A stretch of 35,698 bases of DNA from Dickeya dianthicola NCPPB 453 (GCF_000365305.1 NZ_CM001841.1:3837236-3872933); one strand, 5' to 3'. Shown: positions 19,664 through 30,357, counted from the first letter of the stretch. Notes: generated by a model from the letters alone, not told the origin. Numbers and translations: made by a program.

Positions 19664-20164
19664 TCAGACGCGCGGCCCGGCGCGAATGCCCTGAACCTGC
19701 GCCAGCCACAGGCCGGAATGATGGGAAGGTGAAAAATGGGACGGCACCAGATCGGCGCGGGCAGAAGTGGGCGGCGTCGCTTCGCGCGTCAGCAACGCAT
19801 TCAGCGTTTCCAGCAATACCTGATGATGTAACCGGGAAGCTTCCGTCGCCTCAACCACAGTAACGGGTGGAGTAAAAGCAAACGACAGGTGACGAATCAC
19901 CGTACGGATGGCATGCTGATGCCAGAAATCATTACTGAATGGCGAGCGACGGCGAGAATCTTTTAAGGCCGCCAGATCGGTGAGATTGAAATAAGATACG
20001 TTCGGACGACTGATCGCCGATGCGGAATTGGAGGCGCTAGACGCGTCGCGTGATTCGGTGAAGTTGGCAGGCAGGCCGAGCGTCGCCGCGACCATCCCCA
20101 GCAGCAGGTGAGGCCAGAAATAACGTCTACCAAATTGTCGCCAACGATTTAAAATACCAATCAC
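19664..20164 (-). CDS. secM: Secretion monitor SecM
   Basis: Exported regulatory peptide whose nascent chain arrests the ribosome unless pulled by the Sec machinery, inducing secA. The 166-aa product matches SecM: GILNRWRQFGRRYFWPHLLLGMVAATLG (signal region, split here only by description) and DFWHQHAIRTVIRHLSFA. The C-terminal arrest region LWLAQVQGIRAGP ends two codons before the stop. A GTG start at 20164 is proposed: its second residues (IGILNRW) align with E. coli SGILTRW and GGAAAG lies upstream. A longer ATG ORF would overlap the divergent neighbour. Relative to E. coli, the residue five before the key Trp is His rather than Phe150. Confidence 0.9.
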   Translation of the reverse strand: MIGILNRWRQFGRRYFWPHLLLGMVAATLGLPANFTESRDASSASNSASAISRPNVSYFNLTDLAALKDSRRRSPFSNDFWHQHAIRTVIRHLSFAFTPPVTVVEATEASRLHHQVLLETLNALLTREATPPTSARADLVPSHFSPSHHSGLWLAQVQGIRAGPRV

Positions 20165-20191
20165 AAGTTTCTTTCCGTCGGAGCCTGCGTT

Positions 20192-20713
20192 ATGCGTGAT
20201 AACCGTCCACAATCACTGGAGTCATTTTTCGATGGCGCATCGAAAACTGGGTCAGGCCCGCTGCATGATATTCAGCAACGTGCGCTCGCACTGCTGAAAC
20301 TCAATCGGGCGGTACACGCTCTGTTGCCAACCGCGCTGCGTTCTTACTGTCGGGTGGCTAACTATCGTCATGGCCTGCTAGTACTGGAAACCGCCGGCGC
20401 CAACTGGCTGATGCGGTTACGTTATGAACAACCTGCCCTGCTTTCCGCTTTGCGCGCACAAATACTACCATCATTGGCGGCAATCGACATCAGGATTAAT
20501 CCAGCGCTGGCCGCAAAAATGCATGAAAACGAGAAAACCCATACCATTGCACCGACAGATAAAACCGTCATGGCAACAACGAGGATTCTCAGTACACAGA
20601 GTGCGGAAATACTGAAAGGGCTGGCGGAGCAAAGTCCGGAACGGCTACAGAAAATATTAAAACGACTGGCTTCGCTGGCCGGAGAGAATACCAGCGAAAA
20701 CCAGTCGTCATAA
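20192..20713 (+). CDS. DUF721/DciA-like protein
   Basis: A 173-aa protein of the DUF721 family. Many bacteria have a member, DciA, that loads or operates the replicative helicase DnaB; E. coli uses DnaC instead. The family core is at about residues 25-95: LLKLNRAVHALLPTALRSYC, then VANYRHGLLVLETAGANWLMRLR and a helix with LLSALRAQILPSLAAI. The C-terminal half (about 100-173) is polar and not recognised. GGAG lies 8 nt before the ATG. The gene is divergent from secM, only 27 bp apart, and convergent with lpxC (16-bp gap), so it breaks the lpxC-secM-secA order seen in E. coli. Whether it acts on DnaB here is unknown. Confidence 0.85.
   Translation: MRDNRPQSLESFFDGASKTGSGPLHDIQQRALALLKLNRAVHALLPTALRSYCRVANYRHGLLVLETAGANWLMRLRYEQPALLSALRAQILPSLAAIDIRINPALAAKMHENEKTHTIAPTDKTVMATTRILSTQSAEILKGLAEQSPERLQKILKRLASLAGENTSENQSS
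20662..20708. terminator. Long hairpin in the 3' end of the DUF721 gene
   Basis: ACGACTGG (20662-20669) pairs with CCAGTCGT (20701-20708), and CGCTGG (20673-20678) pairs with CCAGCG (20691-20696), with small internal loops. The structure is inside the coding sequence and ends 3 bp before the stop, opposite the convergent lpxC end. It may terminate transcription for one or both genes. Confidence 0.45.
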
Positions 20714-20729
20714 TGTCATGAATTGCGGA

Positions 20730-21662
<933 letters not shown>

Positions 21663-21706
21663 TCATCTGAACCTACGACCTTAGCTTACACCAAGGCCGG
21701 CGGCAC

Positions 21707-21734
21707 AGTTTAGCACAAAGAGCGGAGATTCCAA
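21707..21734 (-). promoter_or_regulatory. Promoter candidate for lpxC
   Basis: On the minus strand, TTGGAA (21729-21734) and TAAACT (21707-21712) are 16 bp apart between ftsZ and lpxC. The stretch CTCTTTGTGCTAAACT recurs in the E. coli ftsZ-lpxC gap as I recall it, which supports a conserved promoter. Confidence 0.6.
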
Positions 21735-21741
21735 CCTGACC

Positions 21742-22893
21742 TTAGTCAGCCTGCTTACGCAGGAAAGCGGGAATATCAAGATAGTCCGGCTCTTTATTGG
21801 TCTGCACGCTCTGGTCGTTCACCACTTTGGCCGCAGGTTTTTCCTGCGTCAGCGGCGCCATGCCATGTTGCTGATAGCGGTGATCCATAACCGGCTGGCT
21901 GCTTTGTTTGTTGGTAACCAGCGTAATTTCAGGACGTTTGTCCATGCCGATCCCGGTGGCGACCACGGTCACCCGCAGTTCGTCGTTCATATCCGGATCC
22001 AGCGACGTACCAATCACTACCGTTGCATTATCGGATGCAAACGCGCGAATGGTATTACCAACAGTCTCAAACTCATCCAGACGCAGATCGAAACCAGCGG
22101 TAATGTTAACCAGCACGCCGCGCGCGCCGGAAAGGTCGATATCTTCCAGCAGCGGGCTGGAGATAGCCATTTCCGCCGCTTCTTCCGCACGGTCTTCACC
22201 GCGAGCCACGCCGGACCCCATCATGGCGTAACCCATTTCGGACATCACGGTGCGCACGTCGGCAAAGTCCACGTTCATCAGGCCCGGGCGGGTAATCAGC
22301 TCGGCAATACCCTGTACCGCGCCTTTCAACACGTCGTTAGCTGCGCCGAACGCGTCCAGCAGGGAGATGCCGCGCCCCAGCACTTTCAACAGTTTGTCGT
22401 TGGGGATAGTGATCAGAGAATCGACGTGCTTGGACAGCTCCGCGATCCCTTGCTCGGCAAACGCCATGCGTTTTTTGCCTTCAAAATTGAACGGCTTAGT
22501 CACCACTGCGACCGTCAGGATGCCCAGATCCTTGGCGACTTCCGCCACCACGGGTGCCGCGCCGGTACCGGTGCCGCCGCCCATGCCGGCCGCGATGAAC
22601 ACCATGTCCGCACCTTCCAGCGCAGAACGCAGCGCTTCGCGGTCTTCCTCGGCGGAATTGCGGCCCACTTCCGGGTTAGCGCCTGCGCCCAACCCTTTGG
22701 TAATACCGCTGCCGATCTGGATAGTCTGGCCGACCGCCGTTTTACGCAGTGCCTGAGCATCGGTATTAACCGCAAAGAATTCAACACCTTCGATGCGTTC
22801 ACGCACCATGTGTTCGACGGCGTTGCCGCCGCCACCACCGACGCCGATGACTTTAATCACCGCGTCGTTGGTTAACTCCATTGGTTCAAACAT
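21742..22893 (-). CDS. ftsZ: Cell division protein FtsZ
   Basis: Tubulin-like GTPase that forms the Z ring. The 383-aa product has the E. coli length and start ([20 protein letters not shown]). The GTP-binding G-box GGGTGTG lies in [16 protein letters not shown] at about residues 103-109, and the T7 loop is [11 protein letters not shown]. The C-terminal tail [14 protein letters not shown] is the conserved binding peptide for FtsA and ZipA. GGAGAG precedes the ATG. It lies 74 bp downstream of ftsA. In E. coli several ftsZ promoters lie inside ftsA and ftsQ; these coding regions are intact here. Confidence 0.98.
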   Translation of the reverse strand: MFEPMELTNDAVIKVIGVGGGGGNAVEHMVRERIEGVEFFAVNTDAQALRKTAVGQTIQIGSGITKGLGAGANPEVGRNSAEEDREALRSALEGADMVFIAAGMGGGTGTGAAPVVAEVAKDLGILTVAVVTKPFNFEGKKRMAFAEQGIAELSKHVDSLITIPNDKLLKVLGRGISLLDAFGAANDVLKGAVQGIAELITRPGLMNVDFADVRTVMSEMGYAMMGSGVARGEDRAEEAAEMAISSPLLEDIDLSGARGVLVNITAGFDLRLDEFETVGNTIRAFASDNATVVIGTSLDPDMNDELRVTVVATGIGMDKRPEITLVTNKQSSQPVMDHRYQQHGMAPLTQEKPAAKVVNDQSVQTNKEPDYLDIPAFLRKQAD

Positions 22894-22967
22894 AGTTTCT
22901 CTCCGTCTTGTGCCTGTGTTACTTCAAGATCAAAAAAGTCGTGCTAAATGATCTCTTTTGATAACCG

Positions 22968-24224
22968 TCAAAATTCTTTTCTCAGCCAGCTGTTCAGGCG
23001 TTTAAACCAGTTGCTGACTGAGGCGCGTTTCTCAACCTCGTGTTCGCCACTCAGATGAGACTCTTTGCCGTAATGCAGCAGCCCCACCGCTGTCGAGTAA
23101 TAGGGCTCCTGCGCATAATCCGTTAATCCGGTAATATTCAGCGGTTGTCCAATGCGCACCTGCGTGTGGAACACGCGCTGCGCGCAGGCCGCCAGACCGT
23201 CAATCTGCGCTGCACCGCCGGTCAGCACGATGCCAGCCGCCAGATGATGCTTCACGCCCTGCTGGCGCAATTGTTCCTGCAACTGCAACAGTTCGTCATT
23301 CACCAGATTCAATAACTCGGTATAGCGGGGCTCAATCACCTCCGCCAGCGTCTGACGCTGCAGACTACGCGGCGGACGACCGCCGACGCTCGGCACTTCC
23401 ACGGTTTCATCTTTGCTGACGATGGAACCGAGCGCGCAACCGTAACGCACCTTGATTGCTTCCGCATCCGTGGGCGGCGTGCCAAACGCATAGGCTATAT
23501 CGCTGGTGACTACGTTACCAGCATAAGGAATCACTTTTGTGTGACGCAGCGCGCCGCCGGTATACACCGCCATATCCATAGTGCCGCCGCCGATATCCAC
23601 TACGCACACGCCCAGTTCGCGCTCGTCTTCGGTCAACACCGCATAACTGGATGCCAGCCCGGCGAAAATCAGTTGATCCACCTTCAGACCGCAACGCTCC
23701 ACTGCTTTCACAATGTTCTTCGCCATGTCGTTATGACAGGTGATCAGGTGTACCTTGGCCTGCATCCGCACGCCAGACAGCCCAACCGGGTTTTTAATCC
23801 CTTCCTGATAATCGATGGCGTATTCCTGCGGGATCACATGCAGAATACGGTGCTCGTCACGGACCCGGACAGATTTGGCCGTATGCACCACGCTTTCCAC
23901 ATCGTCCTGCGTCACTTCTTCTTCGGAGATAGGCACCATGCCTATCTCATTCTGGCAACTGATGTGCTTACCGGACAACGCCAGATACACGGATGAAATC
24001 TGGCAATCAGCCATCAGTTCGGCCTGATCGATGGCGCGCTGTACGCACTTGACCACCGATTCCAAATCGTTAACGCCGCCTTTATCCATGCCCCGTGACG
24101 GGCAACTTCCCACACCGATGATATTGATCATGCCATCTGGCAGAACTTCACCTACCAGCGCAGCCACTTTTGCTGTACCGATTTCCAGCCCAACTACCAG
24201 TTTTCTGTCCGTCGACTTGATCAT
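22968..24224 (-). CDS. ftsA: Cell division protein FtsA
   Basis: Actin-like ATPase that tethers FtsZ to the membrane and recruits later divisome proteins. The 418-aa product (E. coli 420) has the actin-family phosphate 1 motif [16 protein letters not shown], the phosphate 2 motif [16 protein letters not shown] and the adenosine motif [13 protein letters not shown]. The C-terminal amphipathic helix is [16 protein letters not shown]. Its ATG overlaps the ftsQ stop by 4 bp (ATGA), so the two are translationally coupled. It is followed by ftsZ. Confidence 0.98.
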   Translation of the reverse strand: MIKSTDRKLVVGLEIGTAKVAALVGEVLPDGMINIIGVGSCPSRGMDKGGVNDLESVVKCVQRAIDQAELMADCQISSVYLALSGKHISCQNEIGMVPISEEEVTQDDVESVVHTAKSVRVRDEHRILHVIPQEYAIDYQEGIKNPVGLSGVRMQAKVHLITCHNDMAKNIVKAVERCGLKVDQLIFAGLASSYAVLTEDERELGVCVVDIGGGTMDMAVYTGGALRHTKVIPYAGNVVTSDIAYAFGTPPTDAEAIKVRYGCALGSIVSKDETVEVPSVGGRPPRSLQRQTLAEVIEPRYTELLNLVNDELLQLQEQLRQQGVKHHLAAGIVLTGGAAQIDGLAACAQRVFHTQVRIGQPLNITGLTDYAQEPYYSTAVGLLHYGKESHLSGEHEVEKRASVSNWFKRLNSWLRKEF

Positions 24225-25075
24225 TGCTGTTTAGCCTGTGCCTGATTCTGTTGCTGATTACCGTTCTTTTGCTGATCAATGTCTTTTTGCTGATCAATAA
24301 ATGCCGGGCTCCAACCTACCGCCGCGCCGGTTTCATAGCGCAAATCCACGTAGTTAACCCGCTTGTTTTCATTCTGGGCCTGCCGCTGCAGCAACGGGTA
24401 GAGTTCCAGAAAGCGCGCCAGACGCCGGCTTCTATCATCGCGTCCCAGGTCGAGGCGAGTATCATCGTCCAGCCCGACCTGCCACGAATGGCGCGCGGTC
24501 ATCGCTACCATCTTCACCGTAAACTTGCCTGCCGCCAGTATCTGGTTCATCTCGCGATAGCCCTCCAGCACGTCTTCTTCACCGCCCTCCGGGCCGTACA
24601 GCATCGGCATTTTTTTGTTGCCGATGCGCTCAGCCGGCACGCTGAAAGCGTTACCCTCGCTGTCGACCATAAGTTGGTCATTCCAGCGCGCAAACGGAAC
24701 GTATTCAACCAGATGAATCTTTAATTCATCCGGCCACTGCTTACGTACGCTGGCCTGTTTAATCCAGGGCAGGCGCTCGATCTGCTGCTGGATGACATTG
24801 ACATCCTGGGTCATGAATGTCCCCGGCGAACCCAGCGACAAAATCGCCTGACGGATATCGTCATTAGTGGTGTAATGCCGCTCGCCGGTCACCGCCAGCC
24901 TCGACAGCGGCAGACGACTGGCATCCTTCATCCAACCCAGCACCATCCAGCTCCCCCACAGGATGGTGCCGGCCACCATCAGCAGGAAAAAAATCCCTGC
25001 CAACTGACCGCCATTGCTGCGTCGCGCGCCCTTTTCCTGCTCACGTCCGCGTGTATTCAACGCCGCCTGCGACAT
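24221..25075 (-). CDS. ftsQ: Cell division protein FtsQ
   Basis: Bitopic inner-membrane protein that forms the FtsQBL complex of the divisome. The 284-aa product has a cytoplasmic N-terminus ([10 protein letters not shown]), one membrane segment (about residues 26-49), then the POTRA domain ([19 protein letters not shown]) and the beta domain with [15 protein letters not shown]. The ATG at 25075 is chosen because it matches E. coli MSQAALNTR; an in-frame start 7 codons upstream would lie within the ddlB remnant. No clear Shine-Dalgarno precedes the ATG, and a 51-codon upstream ORF ends one base before it. The C-terminal tail carries a short IDQQK duplication. Confidence 0.96.
   Translation of the reverse strand: MSQAALNTRGREQEKGARRSNGGQLAGIFFLLMVAGTILWGSWMVLGWMKDASRLPLSRLAVTGERHYTTNDDIRQAILSLGSPGTFMTQDVNVIQQQIERLPWIKQASVRKQWPDELKIHLVEYVPFARWNDQLMVDSEGNAFSVPAERIGNKKMPMLYGPEGGEEDVLEGYREMNQILAAGKFTVKMVAMTARHSWQVGLDDDTRLDLGRDDRSRRLARFLELYPLLQRQAQNENKRVNYVDLRYETGAAVGWSPAFIDQQKDIDQQKNGNQQQNQAQAKQQ
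24267..24298. repeat. In-frame 18-bp duplication in the ftsQ tail
   Basis: TTTTGCTGATCAAT occurs at 24267-24280 and 24285-24298, a period of 18 bp. It encodes a doubled IDQQK in the polar C-terminal tail of FtsQ. The tail is variable in the family, so function is probably unaffected. Confidence 0.8.
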
Positions 25076-25076
25076 A

Positions 25077-25232
25077 CTAATCAGCCAATGCCACAACAGA
25101 TACGCGGCGGTAACCGCTGTCTGTCTGGACTGAGCGCGAAACGCCGGCGCACCGAACCTCAGCCGGCCATCGGCCGGTTTCGCCGCGGTCAGCGTGGGTG
25201 CGTTTCATCACTACCATCACGTGCTCAGTCAT
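25077..25232 (-). pseudogene. ddlB: ddlB remnant (D-alanine-D-alanine ligase, mostly deleted)
   Basis: In E. coli ddlB lies between murC and ftsQ; here the gap is 164 bp. It holds an open frame of 51 codons starting 7 bp after the murC stop and ending TAG one base before the ftsQ ATG, in the place and frame of ddlB. The first residues [16 protein letters not shown] align without gaps to DdlB MTDKIAVLLGGTSAER (M, T, V, T, A, R identical, several similar). The last residues VVALAD resemble the DdlB C-terminus (E. coli RILELAD). The middle, about 255 residues with the ATP-grasp active site, is missing, and the GG of the GGTSAERE signature is lost. It cannot be an active ligase. What is seen is the short ORF; its origin from ddlB is inferred. 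Confidence 0.72.
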
Positions 25233-25239
25233 CGTGTTC

Positions 25240-26700
25240 TCAATCTTTGGTCTTCGCCTGCAGACGGTTTTCCGCCAGCCGACGAGCCAGTTTGCCAATA
25301 TTGCCGGCGCCCTGAACCAGCACCAGATCATCGCCCTGCAGTGCCTGTACCAGCAGTTCAGGCAGCGTATCCACATCCGGCACCATGATCGGGTCGATTT
25401 TGCCGCGCCCGCGAATGGTGCGGCACAGCGACCGGCTGTCCGCCCCCGGAATCGGCGCTTCGCCGGCCGAATACACATCCAGCATCAGCAGCACATCCAC
25501 CTGGGACAGCACGTGCGCGAAGTCATCGTACAGATCCCGCGTACGGGTATAGCGATGCGGCTGAAAAATCATCACCAGGCGTTTATCCGGCCAGCCAGCG
25601 CGCGCCGCCTTGATGGTGGCGTCCACTTCCGTCGGGTGATGCCCGTAATCATCCACCAGCATGGCGCTGCCGCTTTTGCCGTTGACCGGCTGTAGCGGGA
25701 AGTCGCCCAGAAAATCAAACCGACGTCCCGTCCCCTGAAAACGCGCCAGCGCTCGCAGAATCGCGTCGTCATCAATACCTTCTTCCGTCGCCACCGCGAC
25801 CGCCGCCGCCGCATTCAGCGCATTGTGGCGGCCCGGCGCGTTCAGCGTCACATTCAGCAGCGGTTTACCCTGACGCGCCAGCGTAAACAGCCCCTGCGCC
25901 CCAATCTGCCGGTAGTCGGCCACCCGCACATCCGCATCGTCGCTGAAACCATAAGTGGTGATGTGACGCCCCACTTTCGGCAACAGTTCCCGAATCACCG
26001 CATCATCCAGGCACATCACCGCATGGCCGTAAAACGGCAGGTTGTGCAGGAAGTTGATGAACGTCTGCTTGAGGTTCTCAAAATCGCCCTGATACGTATC
26101 CATATGGTCGGCTTCGATGTTGGTCACAATCGCCACCATCGGCTGCAAATGCAGGAACGACGCATCGCTCTCATCCGCTTCCGCAATCAGGTAACGGCTC
26201 GACCCCAACCGGGCGTGCGTCCCCGCGGCTTTGACCAGCCCGCCGTTGACGAACGTCGGGTCCAGCCCCGCTTCCGCGTAGATACTGGTCACCATCGCGG
26301 TGGTCGTGGTTTTGCCATGCGTCCCGGCGACGGCGATGCCATGACGAAAGCGCATCAATTCTGCCAGCATCTCTGCCCGGCGAATCACCGGAATACGGGC
26401 CTCATGTGCCGCGATAATCTCCGGGTTGTCCGCCGCAATAGCGCTGGACACCACCACTACGCTCGCCTCGTTCACATTTTCCGGGCGATGGTGGAAATAA
26501 ATCCGGGCGCCCAGATCGGTCAATTGCTGCGTTACCGCGTTGGGCGCCAGATCAGAACCGCTGATCTGATAGCCCTCGTTAGCCAGGACTTCGGCGATAC
26601 CGCCCATGCCGGCACCACCGATGCCAACAAAATGGATGTGCCGGACGCGGTGCATCTCGGGCACGATTGAACGCAGTTTCGCCAGTTCTTGAGTATTCAC
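25240..26700 (-). CDS. murC: UDP-N-acetylmuramate-L-alanine ligase
   Basis: Adds L-alanine to UDP-MurNAc, the first peptide step of peptidoglycan precursor synthesis. The 486-aa product (E. coli 491) has the N-terminal UDP-binding [16 protein letters not shown], the ATP P-loop GTHGKTTT (about 126-133), the Mur ligase motifs EADESDASF and NIEADHMD, and [10 protein letters not shown] in the C-terminal domain. It starts [16 protein letters not shown], 50 bp after murG. It is normally followed by ddlB, here reduced to a remnant. Confidence 0.98.
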   Translation of the reverse strand: MNTQELAKLRSIVPEMHRVRHIHFVGIGGAGMGGIAEVLANEGYQISGSDLAPNAVTQQLTDLGARIYFHHRPENVNEASVVVVSSAIAADNPEIIAAHEARIPVIRRAEMLAELMRFRHGIAVAGTHGKTTTTAMVTSIYAEAGLDPTFVNGGLVKAAGTHARLGSSRYLIAEADESDASFLHLQPMVAIVTNIEADHMDTYQGDFENLKQTFINFLHNLPFYGHAVMCLDDAVIRELLPKVGRHITTYGFSDDADVRVADYRQIGAQGLFTLARQGKPLLNVTLNAPGRHNALNAAAAVAVATEEGIDDDAILRALARFQGTGRRFDFLGDFPLQPVNGKSGSAMLVDDYGHHPTEVDATIKAARAGWPDKRLVMIFQPHRYTRTRDLYDDFAHVLSQVDVLLMLDVYSAGEAPIPGADSRSLCRTIRGRGKIDPIMVPDVDTLPELLVQALQGDDLVLVQGAGNIGKLARRLAENRLQAKTKD

Positions 26701-26750
26701 TATCTTCTATCGCAACCTACATCAACGCCGGCGATTGCCGGCCATTATCA

Positions 26751-27842
26751 TTAATTCCGGACAGCGTGAACCGCCCGCTGCATCGCCGCTGCCGCGACTT
26801 CGCCCGCCACGCGTTCCGTCGCATCGGGAATCGCCACGGTGCGGGCTTTCTGCGCCATATCGCGTAACACGTCGCGATCCCAGGCCGCCAGCGCCTCGCT
26901 TAACGCATCCACGCTGAGGTCGGCCTGTTCAATAATTTTTGCCGCGCCCGCCTTTTCCAGCGGCAACGCATTCCAGTACTGCTGCCGATCCTTATGCTGA
27001 AACGGCACAAACAACGCCGGCAACCCGGCCGCTGCAATCTCGCTGACCGTCAGCGCGCCGGAGCGGCACACCACCACATCGGCCCAGGCGTATGCCGCCG
27101 CCATGTCGTCGATAAACTCGGTAATCCGGTGCTGCGGCTCACCGGCTTGCGCGTAGGCGGCCTGTACTTCCGCCTGAGCGCCTTTGCCGGTCTGATGCCA
27201 GATGGTCACGGCGTCATGCAGCCGCGCCGCTACGCCGGGCAGGGTGTGATTCAGCACCCGCGCCCCTTGGCTTCCGCCAACGACCAACACCCGCACCGGA
27301 CCGCTGCGGCCAGCCAGCCGCTCTGTCGGCGGCGGCAGCGCCAGCACATCGGTGCGTACCGGGTTTCCCACCACATCCGCGTGGGGAAATGCGCCCGGGA
27401 ATGCCTGTAATACTTTTTTGGCGATGCGTGACAGCCAGCGGTTAGTCAACCCGGCAATGCCGTTTTGCTCGTGCAACACCACCGGGATGCCGCACAACCA
27501 GGCGGCCAGACCACCGGGGCCGGACACATAACCACCCATTCCCAGTACGACGTCCGGCTGATAGCGGCGCATAATCGCCTGCGCCTGCCGCACCGCCCGG
27601 AAGATACGTACCGGCGCCAGTAATAATGCTTTCAGTCCCTTGCCGCGCAGACCGGAAATACGGATAAAATCGATGTCGATGCCGTGTTTCGGCACCAAAT
27701 CCGCTTCCATCCGGTCGGCCGTGCCCAGCCAGCGCACCTGCCAGCCCTGCGCCATCAAATGATGCGCCACCGCCAGACCGGGAAACACATGCCCGCCGGT
27801 ACCGCCAGCCATCACCATCAAACGCTTGCCTTCGCCACTCAT
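26751..27842 (-). CDS. murG: UDP-N-acetylglucosamine-N-acetylmuramyl-(pentapeptide) pyrophosphoryl-undecaprenol GlcNAc transferase
   Basis: Peripheral inner-membrane glycosyltransferase that converts lipid I to lipid II. The 363-aa product (E. coli 355) has the family G-loops [10 protein letters not shown] (about 13-22), [13 protein letters not shown] and [12 protein letters not shown], plus [12 protein letters not shown]. The UDP-GlcNAc site is in [22 protein letters not shown] and [13 protein letters not shown]. The ATG overlaps the ftsW stop by 4 bp. Confidence 0.97.
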   Translation of the reverse strand: MSGEGKRLMVMAGGTGGHVFPGLAVAHHLMAQGWQVRWLGTADRMEADLVPKHGIDIDFIRISGLRGKGLKALLLAPVRIFRAVRQAQAIMRRYQPDVVLGMGGYVSGPGGLAAWLCGIPVVLHEQNGIAGLTNRWLSRIAKKVLQAFPGAFPHADVVGNPVRTDVLALPPPTERLAGRSGPVRVLVVGGSQGARVLNHTLPGVAARLHDAVTIWHQTGKGAQAEVQAAYAQAGEPQHRITEFIDDMAAAYAWADVVVCRSGALTVSEIAAAGLPALFVPFQHKDRQQYWNALPLEKAGAAKIIEQADLSVDALSEALAAWDRDVLRDMAQKARTVAIPDATERVAGEVAAAAMQRAVHAVRN

Positions 27843-29041
27843 CGGGCACCCCTCGTAAACGCCTGCGCTTTGGTCAGGCGCGTTTCATAATCAATTCGCA
27901 ACAACAACACGATAGCCGTCGACATAATCAACAGACTGGACCCACCGTAGCTGATCAGCGGCAATGTCAGCCCTTTGGTCGGCAACATGCCCGCGGCCGC
28001 GCCGACATTCACCAGCGTCTGAAAGCTGAACCAGATACCGATGGAACAGGCCAGAAAGCCCGAAAAACGCTGGTCGATTTCCAGCGCCCGCCGGCCGATC
28101 GACATCGCCCGAAAAGCGACGAAGAATATCATTAACAACGCTAAAACCACACCGATATAGCCCAGTTCTTCCCCCAAAATGGAGAAAATGAAATCGGTAT
28201 GCGCTTCCGGCAGATACTCCAGTTTCTGGATGGAATTGCCGAGCCCTTGCCCCCACAGTTCGCCGCGGCCAAACGCCATCAACGACTGGGTCAACTGATA
28301 GCCGCTGCCGAACGGGTCGTCCCACGGATTCCAGAACGAAGTCACACGGCGCACGCGGTACGGTTCCGCGATAATCAACAGCGCGACGGCGAAGACGCCG
28401 CAACTGATGATCGCCAGAAACTGCCACAACTTGGCTCCGGCCAGAAACAACATCGCCAGCGTCGTGATGAACAGCACCACCACCGTACCGAGGTCCGGCT
28501 GAGCCAGCAGCAACACCGCCAGCACCACCATCACCCCCATCGGCTTACAGAATCCCCAGAAGTTGTTCCGCACCTCATCGACTTTGCGCACCATGTAGCT
28601 GGAGAGGTAGCAGAACAACGACAACTTTGATAACTCTGCCGGCTGGATGCGCAGCGGGCCGAGGGAAATCCAGCGTGATGCCCCGTTAACCGAACTGCCC
28701 ACCGCCAGCACAATCAACAGCATCACTATCGACACCAGCAGCAACACCACGCTGTAACGCTGCCAGACCTCCATCGGCACCCGCATGGTGACCAGCGACA
28801 GGCCGAACGCCAGCCCCAGATACAGTGCGTCGCGCTTGGCGAACAGGAACGGATCGCTGGCCAGCCGCTGCCCGATCGGCATCGATGCCGAGGTCACCAT
28901 CACAAAGCCGATTACCGCCAGCCCCAGGGTCAGCCACAGCAGCGTCCGGTCATACAGCACGGTGCTGAGGGTGTCGCTTTCACGCGTCCCCATCACCCAG
29001 CTTTTCAGACGTTCGACCATGCCGGCCCCGATAACACGCAT
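27839..29041 (-). CDS. ftsW: Peptidoglycan glycosyltransferase FtsW (SEDS family)
   Basis: Polytopic inner-membrane SEDS glycan polymerase of the divisome that works with FtsI. The 400-aa product is slightly shorter than E. coli (414), the difference lying in the N-terminal cytoplasmic tail. About 10 membrane segments are present. Conserved blocks are [82 protein letters not shown] and [15 protein letters not shown]. The ATG shares its A with the murD stop (TAATG), and the 3' end overlaps murG by 4 bp. Confidence 0.97.
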   Translation of the reverse strand: MRVIGAGMVERLKSWVMGTRESDTLSTVLYDRTLLWLTLGLAVIGFVMVTSASMPIGQRLASDPFLFAKRDALYLGLAFGLSLVTMRVPMEVWQRYSVVLLLVSIVMLLIVLAVGSSVNGASRWISLGPLRIQPAELSKLSLFCYLSSYMVRKVDEVRNNFWGFCKPMGVMVVLAVLLLAQPDLGTVVVLFITTLAMLFLAGAKLWQFLAIISCGVFAVALLIIAEPYRVRRVTSFWNPWDDPFGSGYQLTQSLMAFGRGELWGQGLGNSIQKLEYLPEAHTDFIFSILGEELGYIGVVLALLMIFFVAFRAMSIGRRALEIDQRFSGFLACSIGIWFSFQTLVNVGAAAGMLPTKGLTLPLISYGGSSLLIMSTAIVLLLRIDYETRLTKAQAFTRGAR

Positions 29042-30354
29042 TATCCCAGTTCCTCCGCCAAACGGGCGAACTCGTCGCCGCGCTGTTCGAAACTGCGGAA
29101 CTGATCGAGACTGGCGCAGGCTGGCGACAGCAGCACCATGTCTCCCGGCTGGGTGCGGCTGGCGATAAGGCGCATCGCCTGCTCCATGATTTCGGTCTGC
29201 TCGGCGATTTCCGGACGCAGCGCCGCCAGTTGTCCGCCATCACGGCCAAAGCAGTACAACCGGATGCGATCCCCTTGCAGGTAGCGCAGCAACGGAGAGA
29301 AATCCGCCGATTTCCCGTCGCCGCCCAACAGCAGATGCAGCGTGCCGTCGATATGCAGCCCACTCAACGCCGCTTCGGTACTGCCGACGTTAGTGGCTTT
29401 GGAATCATTGACCCAACACACGTCATGACGCGTCAGCACCAGTTGGAAACGGTGCGGCAGGCCGGTAAACGTCGTCAGCGCGATCAAGGCCGACGAACGG
29501 GGAATGCCCACGGCGTCCGCCAGCGCCAACGCAGCCAGCGCATTGGTGTAGTTGTGCTGACCGACCAGTTTGATTTCACGGGTATTCAGCACCCGCTCGC
29601 CTTTCACCCGCAGCCAGGTTTCGCCCTGCGGCCGGTTCAGGTGATAATCGCCCACATCCACGCCGAAGCTCAGGCAGCGCGGGTCGGCGCCGCGCACCGG
29701 CATGGTCAGGGCGTCGTCCGCGTTCACAATGCAGACTTTAGCGTTTTCATAAATGCGCAATTTGGCGGCGCGGTACTGCTGCAGTCCCAACGGGTAACGA
29801 TTGGTGTGATCCTCAGTGACGTTGAGAATCGTGGCCGCGGCGGCGTGCAGGCTGTAGGTGGTTTCCAGTTGGAAGCTCGACAGTTCCAGCACATACAGTT
29901 GGCTTTCCTGTTTGAGCAATTCCAGCGCCGGTACGCCGATATTGCCGCCCACGCCGACGGCCCAACCGGCCGCGCGCGCCATTTCGCCCACCAGCGTGGT
30001 CACGGTGCTTTTGCCGTTGGAACCGGTGATAGCGACAATCGGCGCCTGCGCTTCACGGCAGAACAGTTCGATATCGCCGACAATCTCGATGCCGGCCGCC
30101 GCCGCGTCGCACAGGACTGGCGTCGCCAGCGCAATACCCGGGCTGGCGACGATCAAATCGGCGCATAGCAGCCACTCATCATTGAGGCTGCCCAGATGGC
30201 GCTCAACGGACTCGGGCAGTTTATCCAGGCCCGGCGGACTGATACGGGTATCCACCACGCGCGGCGCCACCCCGCGTGCAAGGAAAAAATCAACACAGGA
30301 GAGCCCTGTCAGCCCTAACCCGATAATGACAACCTTTCTACCCTGATAGTCCAT
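29041..30354 (-). CDS. murD: UDP-N-acetylmuramoyl-L-alanine-D-glutamate ligase
   Basis: Adds D-glutamate to UDP-MurNAc-L-Ala. The 437-aa product (E. coli 438) has the N-terminal Rossmann motif [15 protein letters not shown], the ATP P-loop GSNGKST (about 111-117), the ligase motifs LELSSFQLE and NVTEDHTNR, and [13 protein letters not shown] in the C-terminal domain. It starts 3 bp after the mraY stop and ends within the ftsW start codon, so translation is coupled. Confidence 0.98.
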   Translation of the reverse strand: MDYQGRKVVIIGLGLTGLSCVDFFLARGVAPRVVDTRISPPGLDKLPESVERHLGSLNDEWLLCADLIVASPGIALATPVLCDAAAAGIEIVGDIELFCREAQAPIVAITGSNGKSTVTTLVGEMARAAGWAVGVGGNIGVPALELLKQESQLYVLELSSFQLETTYSLHAAAATILNVTEDHTNRYPLGLQQYRAAKLRIYENAKVCIVNADDALTMPVRGADPRCLSFGVDVGDYHLNRPQGETWLRVKGERVLNTREIKLVGQHNYTNALAALALADAVGIPRSSALIALTTFTGLPHRFQLVLTRHDVCWVNDSKATNVGSTEAALSGLHIDGTLHLLLGGDGKSADFSPLLRYLQGDRIRLYCFGRDGGQLAALRPEIAEQTEIMEQAMRLIASRTQPGDMVLLSPACASLDQFRSFEQRGDEFARLAEELG

Positions 30355-30357
30355 GTT

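Noticed and set aside
20165-20212. ATG start for secM at 20212
   Set aside because: It would extend secM across the start of the divergent DUF721 gene; the GTG at 20164 gives a product that aligns with the known SecM N-terminus.
25076-25096. Longer ftsQ start at 25096
   Set aside because: The seven added residues are not part of FtsQ and overlap the ddlB remnant in another frame; the ATG at 25075 matches the family start.
25077-25478. 133-codon minus-strand ORF starting inside murC
   Set aside because: Its first 80 or so residues are an out-of-frame reading of murC. Only the last 51 codons, from the ATG at 25232, are considered as the ddlB remnant.
29230-30168. 312-codon plus-strand open frame opposite murD
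   Set aside because: It is antisense to intact murD, with no ribosome binding site and no recognisable product.
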